Notes under the pieces: generated by a model
Databases searched by the model: none
The model's input: the letters and a program-made list of their open reading frames with translations, nothing else
Told to the model about the DNA's origin: nothing
Shown: positions 14,955 to 22,365 of the stretch, piece by piece
Layout: every line of letters starts with the position of its first letter
Position numbering within the stretch: position 1 is the first letter of the stretch
DNA from: DAOQAU01 sp964640325
Lineage (GTDB): Bacteria > Cyanobacteriota > Vampirovibrionia > Gastranaerophilales > Gastranaerophilaceae
Direction of reading: 5' to 3'
Assembly (NCBI GenBank): GCA_964640325.1
Contig: CAZXID010000002.1
Coordinates: 90,986-154,985 of the forward strand
DNA length: 64,000 nucleotides
Translations under genes and position numbers: made by a program

Positions 14955-16616
14955 ATGAATTTTGAAAAAACAAACGAAGATTTAACAATTCAGCTTCCGA
15001 CAGAAGATGAAAAAACTCTTGTTCAAAAAATTTATCAAAAATATGATGAACTTGAAGATGACAGGCGAATTCAGCTTGATGACATTAAACTCGTCAGAAC
15101 TGCGATTTACACAAATACTGTCCCGCAAGTTAACGGTTGGGATTCAAATATTGAATTGCCCGACATTTATGAACTTGCACAAACCTTAAAATCGCACATT
15201 AGCGACAATTTATACTCACATCCCGATGCCATGTTTGATGTTTCGGGTGTAAGCCCACAGTCACAGGCTTTTGCCAACAGACAAAAGGCAATGCTGGTAA
15301 ACACTTTTGAACAAATGAAACTTGAAGACGAATTGGAAAAAATAATCGACGGCATTGTAGAAGCAGGCGAAAGCACTCTTTTTGTAGGTTGGGAAACAAA
15401 AATTAAAACTATAAGAAGAGCTCAAAGCATTGAAGAGCAGCTTATAGCACCTACACAAGACGGGTTTGTAATTGAAAACCAGCTTATCTACGATAACCCC
15501 AAGGTCAAATACATAAAGCCCGAAGACTTTGTTTTTGACAAAAACCGTCGTGACAGCTGGGATTCTTGCGCAAAAGTTTACAGAACATATTTAAACATTG
15601 AAGAAATAAAAGCAAATAAAGCAAATAATCTTTTAGATGAGGCAAAAATCCAAATATTGAAAGGAGTGGTGGCAGATAAAACAAAAAAGGAAACAGACAA
15701 ATCAGTCTGCGATAACAGACTGGAAATTCTTGAATACTGGGGAGATATTGAACTTTCCACGGGTGAAATTTTAAAAAATTGGCTTATTGTAGTTGCGGGG
15801 AGGCGAGAAATAATTCGTTTTGAAGCAAACCCCTTTATAATAAATCCTTTTATACACGCAAATATAATCGAAAACCCCTCAACAGGAAGAGGGCTTTCAC
15901 CTTTAAGAGTGGCTCTGATTTTGAACAACATTTCATCCACAATTTTAAACAAACAGGTGGACGCCCTTGCCCTAATGATGAATCCGCCATATCTTGCTCC
16001 AAAAGGCTGCTTTAAAGGCGAACAAGTAGTAAAACCGGGCAAAATTATCGAATATGATGCTTCTTTAATGCCGGCAGCACCCTCGCCTTTAAATTTTGAA
16101 AAGGCGCTTCACGGCTGGGATTTCTTAAACTACTTTAAGACAACAATCGAAAGTGCTACAGGCATTTTCAAAAACATGGCAGGCAATATTCAAAATGTAC
16201 AAAGAACAGCGACAGAGCTTAATTACTCAATAAGCGGACAGACAACAAGGCTCAATATGATTCTTGATGCCATAAATCGAAAAATAATTATCCCGATGGT
16301 AGAAAAAACCGCCGAATTAATCGCTAATTTTAAACTCGGAAGAGAAGTAATAAGCGTTTTTGATCAAGGCAAAACCCTTTTTATTGAAATAGATGACACG
16401 ATAAGAAACGCCAAATACATCTACCGCTACGGCGACAGAAAAGCAACTTTGGAGCGCAAATTACGCTCTAAAGAACTTTTTGACGTGATAAGAGCATTTG
16501 CGGAAGTTCCTACCATGACAGGTCAAATTAACTGGATTGAATGCTTCAAGTTTGCCCTCGAACAGTACGGAATAGAAAACGCAAATAATTTTTTAATTGA
16601 ACAAAATATTAATTAA
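14955..16616 (+). CDS. Phage portal protein
   Basis: A 553-residue portal protein, forming the dodecameric ring through which DNA enters and leaves the head. The start is ATG 14955 (MNFEKTNEDL), with AAAGGAGAT just before; the frame opens 34 codons earlier but that part is repeat DNA. Recognisable pieces: N-terminal helices ending ALAYTN-like TAIYTNTVPQVNGWDSNIEL, PEDFVFDKNRRDSWDSCAKV, the ARGxGLSPLR-like SPLRVALILNNISSTILNKQ and GIFKNMAGNIQNVQRTATEL, a typical podovirus-like portal series. The size fits podophage portals. It stands 41 bases before terL. Confidence 0.82.
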   Translation: MNFEKTNEDLTIQLPTEDEKTLVQKIYQKYDELEDDRRIQLDDIKLVRTAIYTNTVPQVNGWDSNIELPDIYELAQTLKSHISDNLYSHPDAMFDVSGVSPQSQAFANRQKAMLVNTFEQMKLEDELEKIIDGIVEAGESTLFVGWETKIKTIRRAQSIEEQLIAPTQDGFVIENQLIYDNPKVKYIKPEDFVFDKNRRDSWDSCAKVYRTYLNIEEIKANKANNLLDEAKIQILKGVVADKTKKETDKSVCDNRLEILEYWGDIELSTGEILKNWLIVVAGRREIIRFEANPFIINPFIHANIIENPSTGRGLSPLRVALILNNISSTILNKQVDALALMMNPPYLAPKGCFKGEQVVKPGKIIEYDASLMPAAPSPLNFEKALHGWDFLNYFKTTIESATGIFKNMAGNIQNVQRTATELNYSISGQTTRLNMILDAINRKIIIPMVEKTAELIANFKLGREVISVFDQGKTLFIEIDDTIRNAKYIYRYGDRKATLERKLRSKELFDVIRAFAEVPTMTGQINWIECFKFALEQYGIENANNFLIEQNIN

Positions 16617-16639
16617 CTATTTACCATTTACTATTTACT
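16617..16639. repeat. Heptamer repeats between portal and terL
   Basis: CTATTTACCATTTACTATTT, a TTTACCA/TTTACTA tract starting inside the portal stop region. Confidence 0.75.
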
Positions 16640-16657
16640 TTTTTAACAAAGGAGAAA

Positions 16658-17950
16658 ATGAAATACAAATTATTAACAGCACAGCGCGAATTTTTGGAAA
16701 TTCCGCACGATTACAGTTTAGATATTGCAGTATATCAAGGAGGGTTTGGCTCAGGCAAGACTTTTGCCGGCTCACTTCTTGGGATACTATTGTGCCTGAA
16801 ATTTCCCGGGATAAGGGGACTGGTCGGGGCACAGACTTACACTCTGGTAAGAGACACCACCTTGCAATCCTACTTTGAACATCTTGAAAATTTAAACTTC
16901 AAAGACGGCAAAGATTATGTTTGGTCAAGTTCGCTTCAAAAATTGACTTTTAAAAATGGCTCTGAAATTCTTTTCAGGCACTTTGACGAGCCCAACAAAC
17001 TAAAATCACTCAATTTAGGGTTTGCGGAAATTGAAGAGATGTCAGATATCCCTTTTTCCACTTTTAAGATGCTATTGGGAAGGATGCGGCAAAAAATCAA
17101 ACAGGGCTGGAAAAATTTTACTTACAGAATTTTCGGGCACACTAACCCCGAAGTCCAAAGAGGGTGGATTTATAAAACTTTTATCGATGAATATAAGCCA
17201 AATTATAGATTAATCTCAGCTCCTACAACGGACAACATTTATCTGCCCGAAGGCTTTTGCGATGAGCTTAAAAAACTCTATGACGAACAGTATTACAGGA
17301 TTTTTGTACTTGCTCAAAACGGCGAATACGATAAAGGGCTTGTTATAAAAGATTTTACGAATGAAAATATAAAAGAAATTAAATACCAGCAGGATATGGA
17401 TTTGCATATTACCTGCGATTTTAACGTTGATCCTATGGCGTGGATTTTGGCTCATAAAACAGAAGATAAAGTTTTCTTTTTTGATGAAATTGTAATAGAA
17501 GACACCACAACCGCAAAAGCTTGCGACGAATTTTACCACAGATATCCGAATCACAAAGGCAGGATTATTATAAACGGCGATGCCTCTGGCGACAACAGAA
17601 GCTGTACTAGCGAATTTACCAATTATGTAATTATGAAGAAAAAGCTTTTACAATTCGGCTACGATGATATTGAAATAAGGATTAAAGCATTCAATCCGCC
17701 TATTAAAAACAGGATTATGGCATTTAATTCAAAAATTCGCTCTGCAGACGGGCAAATAAGGCTTTTTGTGGACAAAAAATGTGAAAAATTACTTTATAAC
17801 ATTTACAATTTGAGATATAAGGAAGGCTCTTCAAAGATTGACCTGCCCTCGTATCAGCAGATTAAAAACTCAAGCGAGCTTAAATTTTTGGGACACCCGA
17901 TGGATGCAGCTTCTTATCTTGTTGAATTTTATTGGCCGATAGGTTTGTAA
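16658..17950 (+). CDS. terL: Terminase large subunit
   Basis: A 430-residue packaging motor. The ATPase half has the Walker A loop GGFGSGKT at residues 28-35, Walker B with catalytic acid FAEIEEM near residue 121, and FGHTNPEVQ as the coupling motif. The nuclease half (RNase H-like) has CDFNVDPMAWILAH near residue 251 and INGDASGDNRS near 307, both carrying catalytic aspartates, so motor and nuclease look intact. AAAGGAG precedes the ATG. It belongs to the terminase class used in headful packaging; the specific subclass is not certain. It is the last clearly phage-like gene of the operon. Confidence 0.92.
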   Translation: MKYKLLTAQREFLEIPHDYSLDIAVYQGGFGSGKTFAGSLLGILLCLKFPGIRGLVGAQTYTLVRDTTLQSYFEHLENLNFKDGKDYVWSSSLQKLTFKNGSEILFRHFDEPNKLKSLNLGFAEIEEMSDIPFSTFKMLLGRMRQKIKQGWKNFTYRIFGHTNPEVQRGWIYKTFIDEYKPNYRLISAPTTDNIYLPEGFCDELKKLYDEQYYRIFVLAQNGEYDKGLVIKDFTNENIKEIKYQQDMDLHITCDFNVDPMAWILAHKTEDKVFFFDEIVIEDTTTAKACDEFYHRYPNHKGRIIINGDASGDNRSCTSEFTNYVIMKKKLLQFGYDDIEIRIKAFNPPIKNRIMAFNSKIRSADGQIRLFVDKKCEKLLYNIYNLRYKEGSSKIDLPSYQQIKNSSELKFLGHPMDAASYLVEFYWPIGL

Positions 17951-18029
17951 ATTTTTATTACTTTTTTTTAAAGATTTATCCTAAAATTTCCGTTAACCAT
18001 GATGTTATTAATATGAGGAGTATTAAATT

Positions 18030-18578
18030 ATGGAGATTGGAAAAATTCATTGGTTTGAAAAACCCGAGCATGACACTGATGTGTCGAAAGAAGAAGAATC
18101 GGCTTACGAAACCGTTGACAAAGAAAAGCCCGAAAAAAGTTACAAAAAAGCTATGGACCTGCTGGAAAAATGTGAAGATGCAGTTGAAAGCATGGAAGAT
18201 TTTGTTGAAGATAGTGAAAAAATAACAGCAGAAGAATTAAATAAACTTGAAGACGATCTTGAAACAACAGTAAACTCTGCAGAGATCAATGTCGAATACG
18301 GAGAAGAACAACTTGAAAAAGCAGAAAAGAGAATAAAGGTAAGCTTTTTAGGCAGATTGAGCGGATCTGTATCAAAAATTAAGGAAAAAATGGAAGCAAT
18401 GTTTGAAAAAATGGAAGACCAAATGGAAGACATTGAAGACAATGCCTACGATGTAAAAGAAAAAATTGAAGACAAAAGAAAAGAACTGGAAGAAACAACA
18501 ACAGAAAAGCCCGAAGAAAAGCCCGAAGAAAATGTCGAAAAGGACCCAGGCACAGATAAAAAAATAAAAAAAGAATAA
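18030..18578 (+). CDS. Acidic coiled-coil protein of unknown function
   Basis: A 182-residue protein, strongly acidic and helical. The middle (residues about 35-150) is one long coiled coil with heptad E/K/L spacing; the end (ETTTEKPEEKPEENVEKDPG) is disordered with EKPEE repeats. No signal peptide or membrane segment. I do not recognise it. GAGGAG lies upstream of the ATG and a perfect terminator follows. It may be a tail or internal head component of the cluster, or cargo, but only its position says so. Confidence 0.7.
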   Translation: MEIGKIHWFEKPEHDTDVSKEEESAYETVDKEKPEKSYKKAMDLLEKCEDAVESMEDFVEDSEKITAEELNKLEDDLETTVNSAEINVEYGEEQLEKAEKRIKVSFLGRLSGSVSKIKEKMEAMFEKMEDQMEDIEDNAYDVKEKIEDKRKELEETTTEKPEEKPEENVEKDPGTDKKIKKE

Positions 18579-18596
18579 TTAGTTCAAAATAATTAA

Positions 18597-18633
18597 AAAT
18601 TCGACCTTTAAAAATTTAAAGGTCGAATTTTTT
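18597..18633 (+). terminator. Strong hairpin terminator
   Basis: 16-bp perfect stem (arms 18597-18612 and 18615-18630, core TTCGACCTTTAAA/TTTAAAGGTCGAA) with a T-run. The ribosome site of the next gene begins immediately after, so some read-through would be needed to express it. Confidence 0.85.
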
Positions 18634-18643
18634 CGGAGAAAAA

Positions 18644-18874
18644 ATGGAAAATTTATTACATTACTCACCCATAATAATTGCAATTATGGTTTTTTTGATA
18701 CAGCAAAGAATTGTAGTAACGCCCGAACAACTTGAGCGCAAACACAGAGAAATCTTAAAAGATGCAGAGGAACGCTTTGCCACACTAAACAGCGTAAAAG
18801 ATTTAAAAGAACAGTTTTCTGATATGAAAGAAAAAATAGATAAGATTTATGATTGCATAATTGCGGTAAAATGA
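18644..18874 (+). CDS. Small membrane-anchored coiled-coil protein
   Basis: 76 residues: an N-terminal membrane segment (SPIIIAIMVFLIQQRIVV) and a cytoplasmic or periplasmic coiled coil (EQLERKHREILKDAEERFAT, then LKEQFSDMKEKIDKIYDCII). This build resembles XhlA-type holin accessory proteins and small phage proteins located beside lysis genes. CGGAG precedes the ATG, right after the terminator hairpin. It is the last gene before a repeat cluster and metF, so it marks the right border of the phage-derived region. Confidence 0.7.
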   Translation: MENLLHYSPIIIAIMVFLIQQRIVVTPEQLERKHREILKDAEERFATLNSVKDLKEQFSDMKEKIDKIYDCIIAVK

Positions 18875-19180
18875 CGTAGTTCTAGGCGAGCGAAGCGAGC
18901 CGTAGAACTACGTCATCCTGAACTTGTTTCAGGATCTATCCAACGGCGTCTGCCGGTAAGATCCCGAAAAGCGGCGAATAAGAACAGCCGCCAAAATCCA
19001 TGTTTCCACGCATGTGATTTTGTCCTTGCTCATTCTTCGCAAACAAAATCTACATTCCCGATCCTAATCCGTATAGCTCGCATGCTCGCTAACGGCTTAA
19101 GCCAGGGATGACAAAACTGCTTGTCTTCTTATCTTTTCTCCTTTCTTGCTCGTTATTCAATATCGTGCTAAAATTTTTCC
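18875..19180. repeat. REP-like composite cluster right of the phage region
   Basis: No gene in these 306 bases. CGTAGTTCTA...TAGAACTACG hairpin (18877-18915) is followed by a composite running from GTCATCCTGAAC (18912) to GGGATGACAAAA (19112), with TTTCAGGATC arms. The last 60 bases should carry the metF promoter. Confidence 0.8.
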
Positions 19181-20056
19181 ATGACTTTAAAAGAACATTA
19201 TTCAAACAAAGAAAAATCTATAATTTCTTTCGAAATTTTCCCTCCTAAAGGTGAAAACGAAAATGAAGCTAAAGAAAAATTTCAAAAATTACTCGGGCAT
19301 TTAAAAACTTTAAAAAAATATAATCCTGCGTTTGTTTCGCTTACCTACGGTGCCGGAGGAAGCACTCAAACAAATTCTTTTGATATGATTAAAAAAATCC
19401 AAAGTGAAGTCGGACTTAACGTAATGCCGCATTTTACCTGTGTTTGTGTGAGGAAAAATCATATTTTAGAATATTTAAGCCAGATAGAGTCCTTGGGGAT
19501 AAAAAACATTTTGGCATTAAGAGGCGATGTGCCATGCGATTGTTCGGTGAAAAATTTTGACTTTCACTATGCAAACGAACTTGTAGAATTTATAAAAACC
19601 CATTCAAACCTTTCAATCGGGGTTGCGGGCTATCCCGAAGGGCATTTGGAGTGTGATAATTTCATGCTTGATATGAAAAATTTAAAAAGAAAGGTTGAGG
19701 CAGGGGCCGATGCTGTTTTTACGCAGATGTTTTTTGACAACGAAAAGTTTTATTCTTTTTGCCAAAGCGCAAGAGATTTAGGTATTGAAGTCCCGATAAT
19801 TCCGGGGATTTTACCCATAAGAAGCTACGGTCAGCTTGAAAAAATGCTTTCTATGGCAAGAGTGAGCCTGCCTGAAAAACTTAGGATAAAGCTTGAAAAA
19901 TTTAAAGATAACCCCGATGATATTAAAAAATTGGGTGTGGAATTTGCAACACAACAATGCCAAGAGCTTTTAAAATTCGGCATTTGCGGACTTCATTTTT
20001 ACACACTAAACTCATCCAAAGCCCCAAGCGAGATTTTGGACAATTTGAGGGGATAA
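19181..20056 (+). CDS. metF: Methylenetetrahydrofolate reductase
   Basis: A 291-residue flavoenzyme of the MetF TIM-barrel family, reducing 5,10-methylene- to 5-methyl-tetrahydrofolate for methionine synthesis. Motifs: SFEIFPPKGENENEAKEKF with the catalytic glutamate, VSLTYGAGGSTQTNS, PHFTCVCVRK, NILALRGDVP, GVAGYPEGH, GADAVFTQMFFD and PGILPIRSYGQ. The full length is normal. Its last 72 bases are copied at 21059-21130. Methyl-THF would also be the methyl source for the corrinoid protein encoded by acsC-acsD at 34-36 kb, a link that is only inferred. Confidence 0.95.
   Translation: MTLKEHYSNKEKSIISFEIFPPKGENENEAKEKFQKLLGHLKTLKKYNPAFVSLTYGAGGSTQTNSFDMIKKIQSEVGLNVMPHFTCVCVRKNHILEYLSQIESLGIKNILALRGDVPCDCSVKNFDFHYANELVEFIKTHSNLSIGVAGYPEGHLECDNFMLDMKNLKRKVEAGADAVFTQMFFDNEKFYSFCQSARDLGIEVPIIPGILPIRSYGQLEKMLSMARVSLPEKLRIKLEKFKDNPDDIKKLGVEFATQQCQELLKFGICGLHFYTLNSSKAPSEILDNLRG
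19983..20056 (+). repeat. metF 3' end, left copy of a direct repeat
   Basis: About 74 bases (TTTGCGGACTTCA... to the stop) repeated at 21059-21130 with two substitutions and a two-base deletion. Confidence 0.95.
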
Positions 20057-20953
20057 TTATTTTTTATCCTCAACATTTTTTGGTTTTACAATGGCATCTC
20101 TGACTTTTATTCCAAGAAATATGCCAATAGAACTTGCAACAACAAGTCCAAGATAAGAACAAAATCCTGCAAAATTAGCCTTTGCAACTTTTTTGGCAAG
20201 ATCAGGACTCAGAGCCTTTTTGGCAAAGCTATTACCTCTTATTGAAGCCAAGGCCTCCTCTGCCAACATAGGTAAAGCCGATATAAAGGTTAGTTTTCCT
20301 GCATTCCGTTTAATAAAATCAGTAAATTTATCAATTTTATTTTTTGGCTTTTCATCAGGTGATTTTTTGTTTTTCAATAAAGCAATCAAAGCTATAGGCA
20401 CAGCTAAAAAACTTAAAGATCTGCATTTTTGCATAATTTTGCCCATTTTACTTAAATTTCCATTTACAGCATGACCAATTTCATGAAAAGCAGACATAAG
20501 TGATTTTTTATCGAACAAGATTTTTTTAGACTCCGTTAAATATTGCGCCGCATCTCCACTCATTGTAGTTTCTACTTCTATTTTGGTCCACATTTCTCTA
20601 AATTCTTTAGAACGAAACCTCATATTTTTATCAATAGTTGCTTTAATAGCTTCTGTAACTTCTTTAATATTTTTCTGTGTTACTTCTAATATTGATACCC
20701 CTTTTTCAGACAATCTTGAAGAAGAGAAAGTTTTATTAACCGCCTCTTGTACGTTTTTAAACTCATCTGCATTTAATTGTATCAATTTTTTATATTTTTT
20801 TTCTGACAACATAGAAACTTGATTTAATAAAACTGACGGAAGCCTTGAAATCAAACTTCCAGCAGCAACACCACCGGCATAATTCCAAAAACTCGGCTTT
20901 TTATAATTTTGTCCGATTACACTACTATTCACATTATTAATAGAATCTACCAC
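20057..20953 (-). CDS. Membrane-associated zincin-like protein (putative metalloprotease)
   Basis: A 298-residue protein. FHEIGHAVNG near residue 156 is an HExxH zinc-binding motif, and about 75 residues later LAEEALASIRGNSFA could supply the third, glutamate ligand. Hydrophobic segments follow the motif (SLSFLAVPIALIALL) and lie near the C-terminus (YLGLVVASSIGIFLGI), so it is probably membrane-bound with the active site inside or at the membrane. No signal peptide. I do not recognise a named family. Its stop codon touches the metF stop (convergent, no gap), and it sits exactly between two copies of the metF tail. Origin by insertion is likely; activity is inference. Confidence 0.6.
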   Translation of the reverse strand: MVDSINNVNSSVIGQNYKKPSFWNYAGGVAAGSLISRLPSVLLNQVSMLSEKKYKKLIQLNADEFKNVQEAVNKTFSSSRLSEKGVSILEVTQKNIKEVTEAIKATIDKNMRFRSKEFREMWTKIEVETTMSGDAAQYLTESKKILFDKKSLMSAFHEIGHAVNGNLSKMGKIMQKCRSLSFLAVPIALIALLKNKKSPDEKPKNKIDKFTDFIKRNAGKLTFISALPMLAEEALASIRGNSFAKKALSPDLAKKVAKANFAGFCSYLGLVVASSIGIFLGIKVRDAIVKPKNVEDKK

Positions 20954-21058
20954 TGTGACACCTGAATTTACCTTATATTATTAATAAGGTTTTAAAAAAT
21001 CGGAATTTGCTTTATTTTTGGACTTATTAAGTATTTTGTTACATGTAGACCAATATGG

Positions 21059-21130
21059 TTTGCGGACTTCACTTTTACACACTGAACTCATCCAAAGCCC
21101 CAAGCGAGATTTTGGACAATTTGGGGATAA
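21059..21130 (+). repeat. metF 3' end, right copy (gene fragment)
   Basis: 72 bases matching the last codons and stop of metF, with two substitutions and a two-base deletion that shifts the frame at the end. It has no start and no upstream metF sequence. Confidence 0.95.
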
Positions 21131-21135
21131 GTTAG

Positions 21136-21178
21136 GAAATAGTAAATGGTAAATAGTAAATAGAAGTGAATAGATGAA
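21136..21178. repeat. Heptamer repeat tract
   Basis: AGTAAATGGTAAATAGTAAA and variants directly after the metF tail copy. Confidence 0.75.
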
Positions 21179-21193
21179 CAATTACAAAAAATT

Positions 21194-21379
21194 ACGTCGT
21201 TGCGAGGAAGAAGTTTATTTCTGACGAAGCAATCTTTCCATTTGAGCATTAAGAAATAATTCTATGAAAACAATCTCAATCGGTAGGCTGATGCACGTCT
21301 AAAAAATGAGCTTTTTAGAGACGTGCGATGGTCTCCTCGAATAGATTGCCACGGCTTTTTCAAAGCCTCGCAATGACCT
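21194..21379. repeat. REP-like element, second family (TTGCGAGG...CCTCGCAATGAC)
   Basis: About 186 bases whose ends are inverted (GTCGTTGCGAGG and CCTCGCAATGAC), with internal GACGTGC and AAGCAATCT/AGATTGCC pairs. A shorter relative is at 49716-49770. Confidence 0.75.
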
Positions 21380-21393
21380 GAGGGATTTATGTC

Positions 21394-21411
21394 GTCGGGC
21401 AAGTATGCCCG
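21394..21411. repeat. TCGGGCA palindrome
   Basis: TCGGGCA-agta-TGCCCGA; a degenerate relative (TTCGGGCATGCTTGTCCGG) lies at about 13196-13214. Confidence 0.65.
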
Positions 21412-21422
21412 ACCTACTTCTA

Positions 21423-21500
21423 TTAACCCTTTAAGCCTTTCAGCTTTTCAGCCGTTAAGCCCTTCAGCCATTCACCTTTTCAACCATTTACCCCTTAACC
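21423..21500. repeat. Heptamer/octamer repeat tract
   Basis: CCTTTAAG, CCTTTCAG, CTTTTCAG, CCGTTAAG, CCCTTCAG, CCATTCAC, CTTTTCAA and CCATTTAC units up to the stop of the TPR-NHL gene. Confidence 0.75.
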
Positions 21501-22354
21501 TAATTCAATTTATACCTCAGCACCGAATCTGTGCCCTGGCAGGAAACAAAAAGCATGTTGTCTTTGACATAAAGGTAATAAGGTTTTTTAAGGTTGCCTA
21601 TAAGAACCGTGATTTCGCCGAAAACAGAAATTTTTAAAACGTTGTCTTTGTTGTAATTTGCAACATAAATGTTTCCCGTTTTGTCAGTAGCAAGCCCTAT
21701 GGGGCCGCTTATTTTGGGGTCTTTTACAAAAATCATTTTTCTGTTATCGGGAGTTATTTTTGTTATCAGATTGTTATTAAATTCTGCCACATAAATGTTA
21801 CCTTCAGAATCGGAGGTTATCCCCGTTGGTGCTAAAATATTTTGATAAACAAAATTTGACTGGCTGATTTTTGGCTCGGAAATTTTTACCTCTTTAATCG
21901 GTGATGAAACATCGACATTTTGCAGAGTTCCCTGCTGTTTAATTTCCTGCGAAAGGACTTGGGCATCTTTTGCACGCTCGCAGTCAATAGGTATTATACT
22001 CAAATATGTCAAGGCTTTTTGGTCCTGCCCTAATTGTTTACTAAGCCATGCGGCTTTATATACAGAATCATAATCGTCGGGCTTTCTTACCACCACTTGC
22101 TTAAAGATAGTAAGTGCTTCTTCGTATTTTCCCAAAAATTCAAGCACAGAGCCCAGATTATAGTAAGCGTCAATATAATCAGGGTCAAGACTTATAGCGG
22201 TTTTAAAGGCGGTAGTGGATTTGTCGTACTCGCCTGCCTTGTAGTAATCAATTCCCTGATTATACTGTAAAACAGCTTCATTATTGGCCTCTTGCGCCAC
22301 TGCAAAAAGCGAAGTTGAAATTAATATCAGAATTAAAACCAATATTTTTTTCAT
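21500..22354 (-). CDS. Exported TPR-NHL protein
   Basis: A 284-residue secreted or periplasmic protein. Signal peptide MKKILVLILILISTSLFAVA with a cut near residue 20; then two to three TPR repeats (AVLQYNQGIDYYKAGEYDKS, DAYYNLGSVLEFLGKYEEAL, and a third) to about residue 110; then NHL-type blades (LAPTGITSDSEGNIYVAEFN and IGLATDKTGNIYVANYNKDN, PYYLYVKDNMLFVSCQGTDS). Such proteins usually mediate protein contact. It has too few blades for a full propeller by itself, so it may be partial or oligomeric. It follows malQ, 11 bases away on the same strand. Confidence 0.82.
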   Translation of the reverse strand: MKKILVLILILISTSLFAVAQEANNEAVLQYNQGIDYYKAGEYDKSTTAFKTAISLDPDYIDAYYNLGSVLEFLGKYEEALTIFKQVVVRKPDDYDSVYKAAWLSKQLGQDQKALTYLSIIPIDCERAKDAQVLSQEIKQQGTLQNVDVSSPIKEVKISEPKISQSNFVYQNILAPTGITSDSEGNIYVAEFNNNLITKITPDNRKMIFVKDPKISGPIGLATDKTGNIYVANYNKDNVLKISVFGEITVLIGNLKKPYYLYVKDNMLFVSCQGTDSVLRYKLN

Positions 22355-22365
22355 TTTTTCCCCAA

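Larger units (their letters stand above)
20954..21499. other. Intergenic region with metF tail copy and several repeats
   Basis: 546 bases with no supported gene. They contain the zincin promoter area, the metF tail copy (21059-21130), heptamers (21136-21178), a second REP family (21194-21379), a TCGGGCA palindrome (21394-21411) and another heptamer tract (21423-21500). Confidence 0.75.

Noticed and set aside
6600..19180. Integrase and att sites of an inducible prophage
   Set aside because: No integrase-like frame, no tRNA gene, and no direct repeat common to both borders could be found by eye.
20981..21181. Minus-strand 66-codon frame upstream of the zincin gene
   Set aside because: Made of the metF tail copy and heptamer repeats read in the wrong strand.
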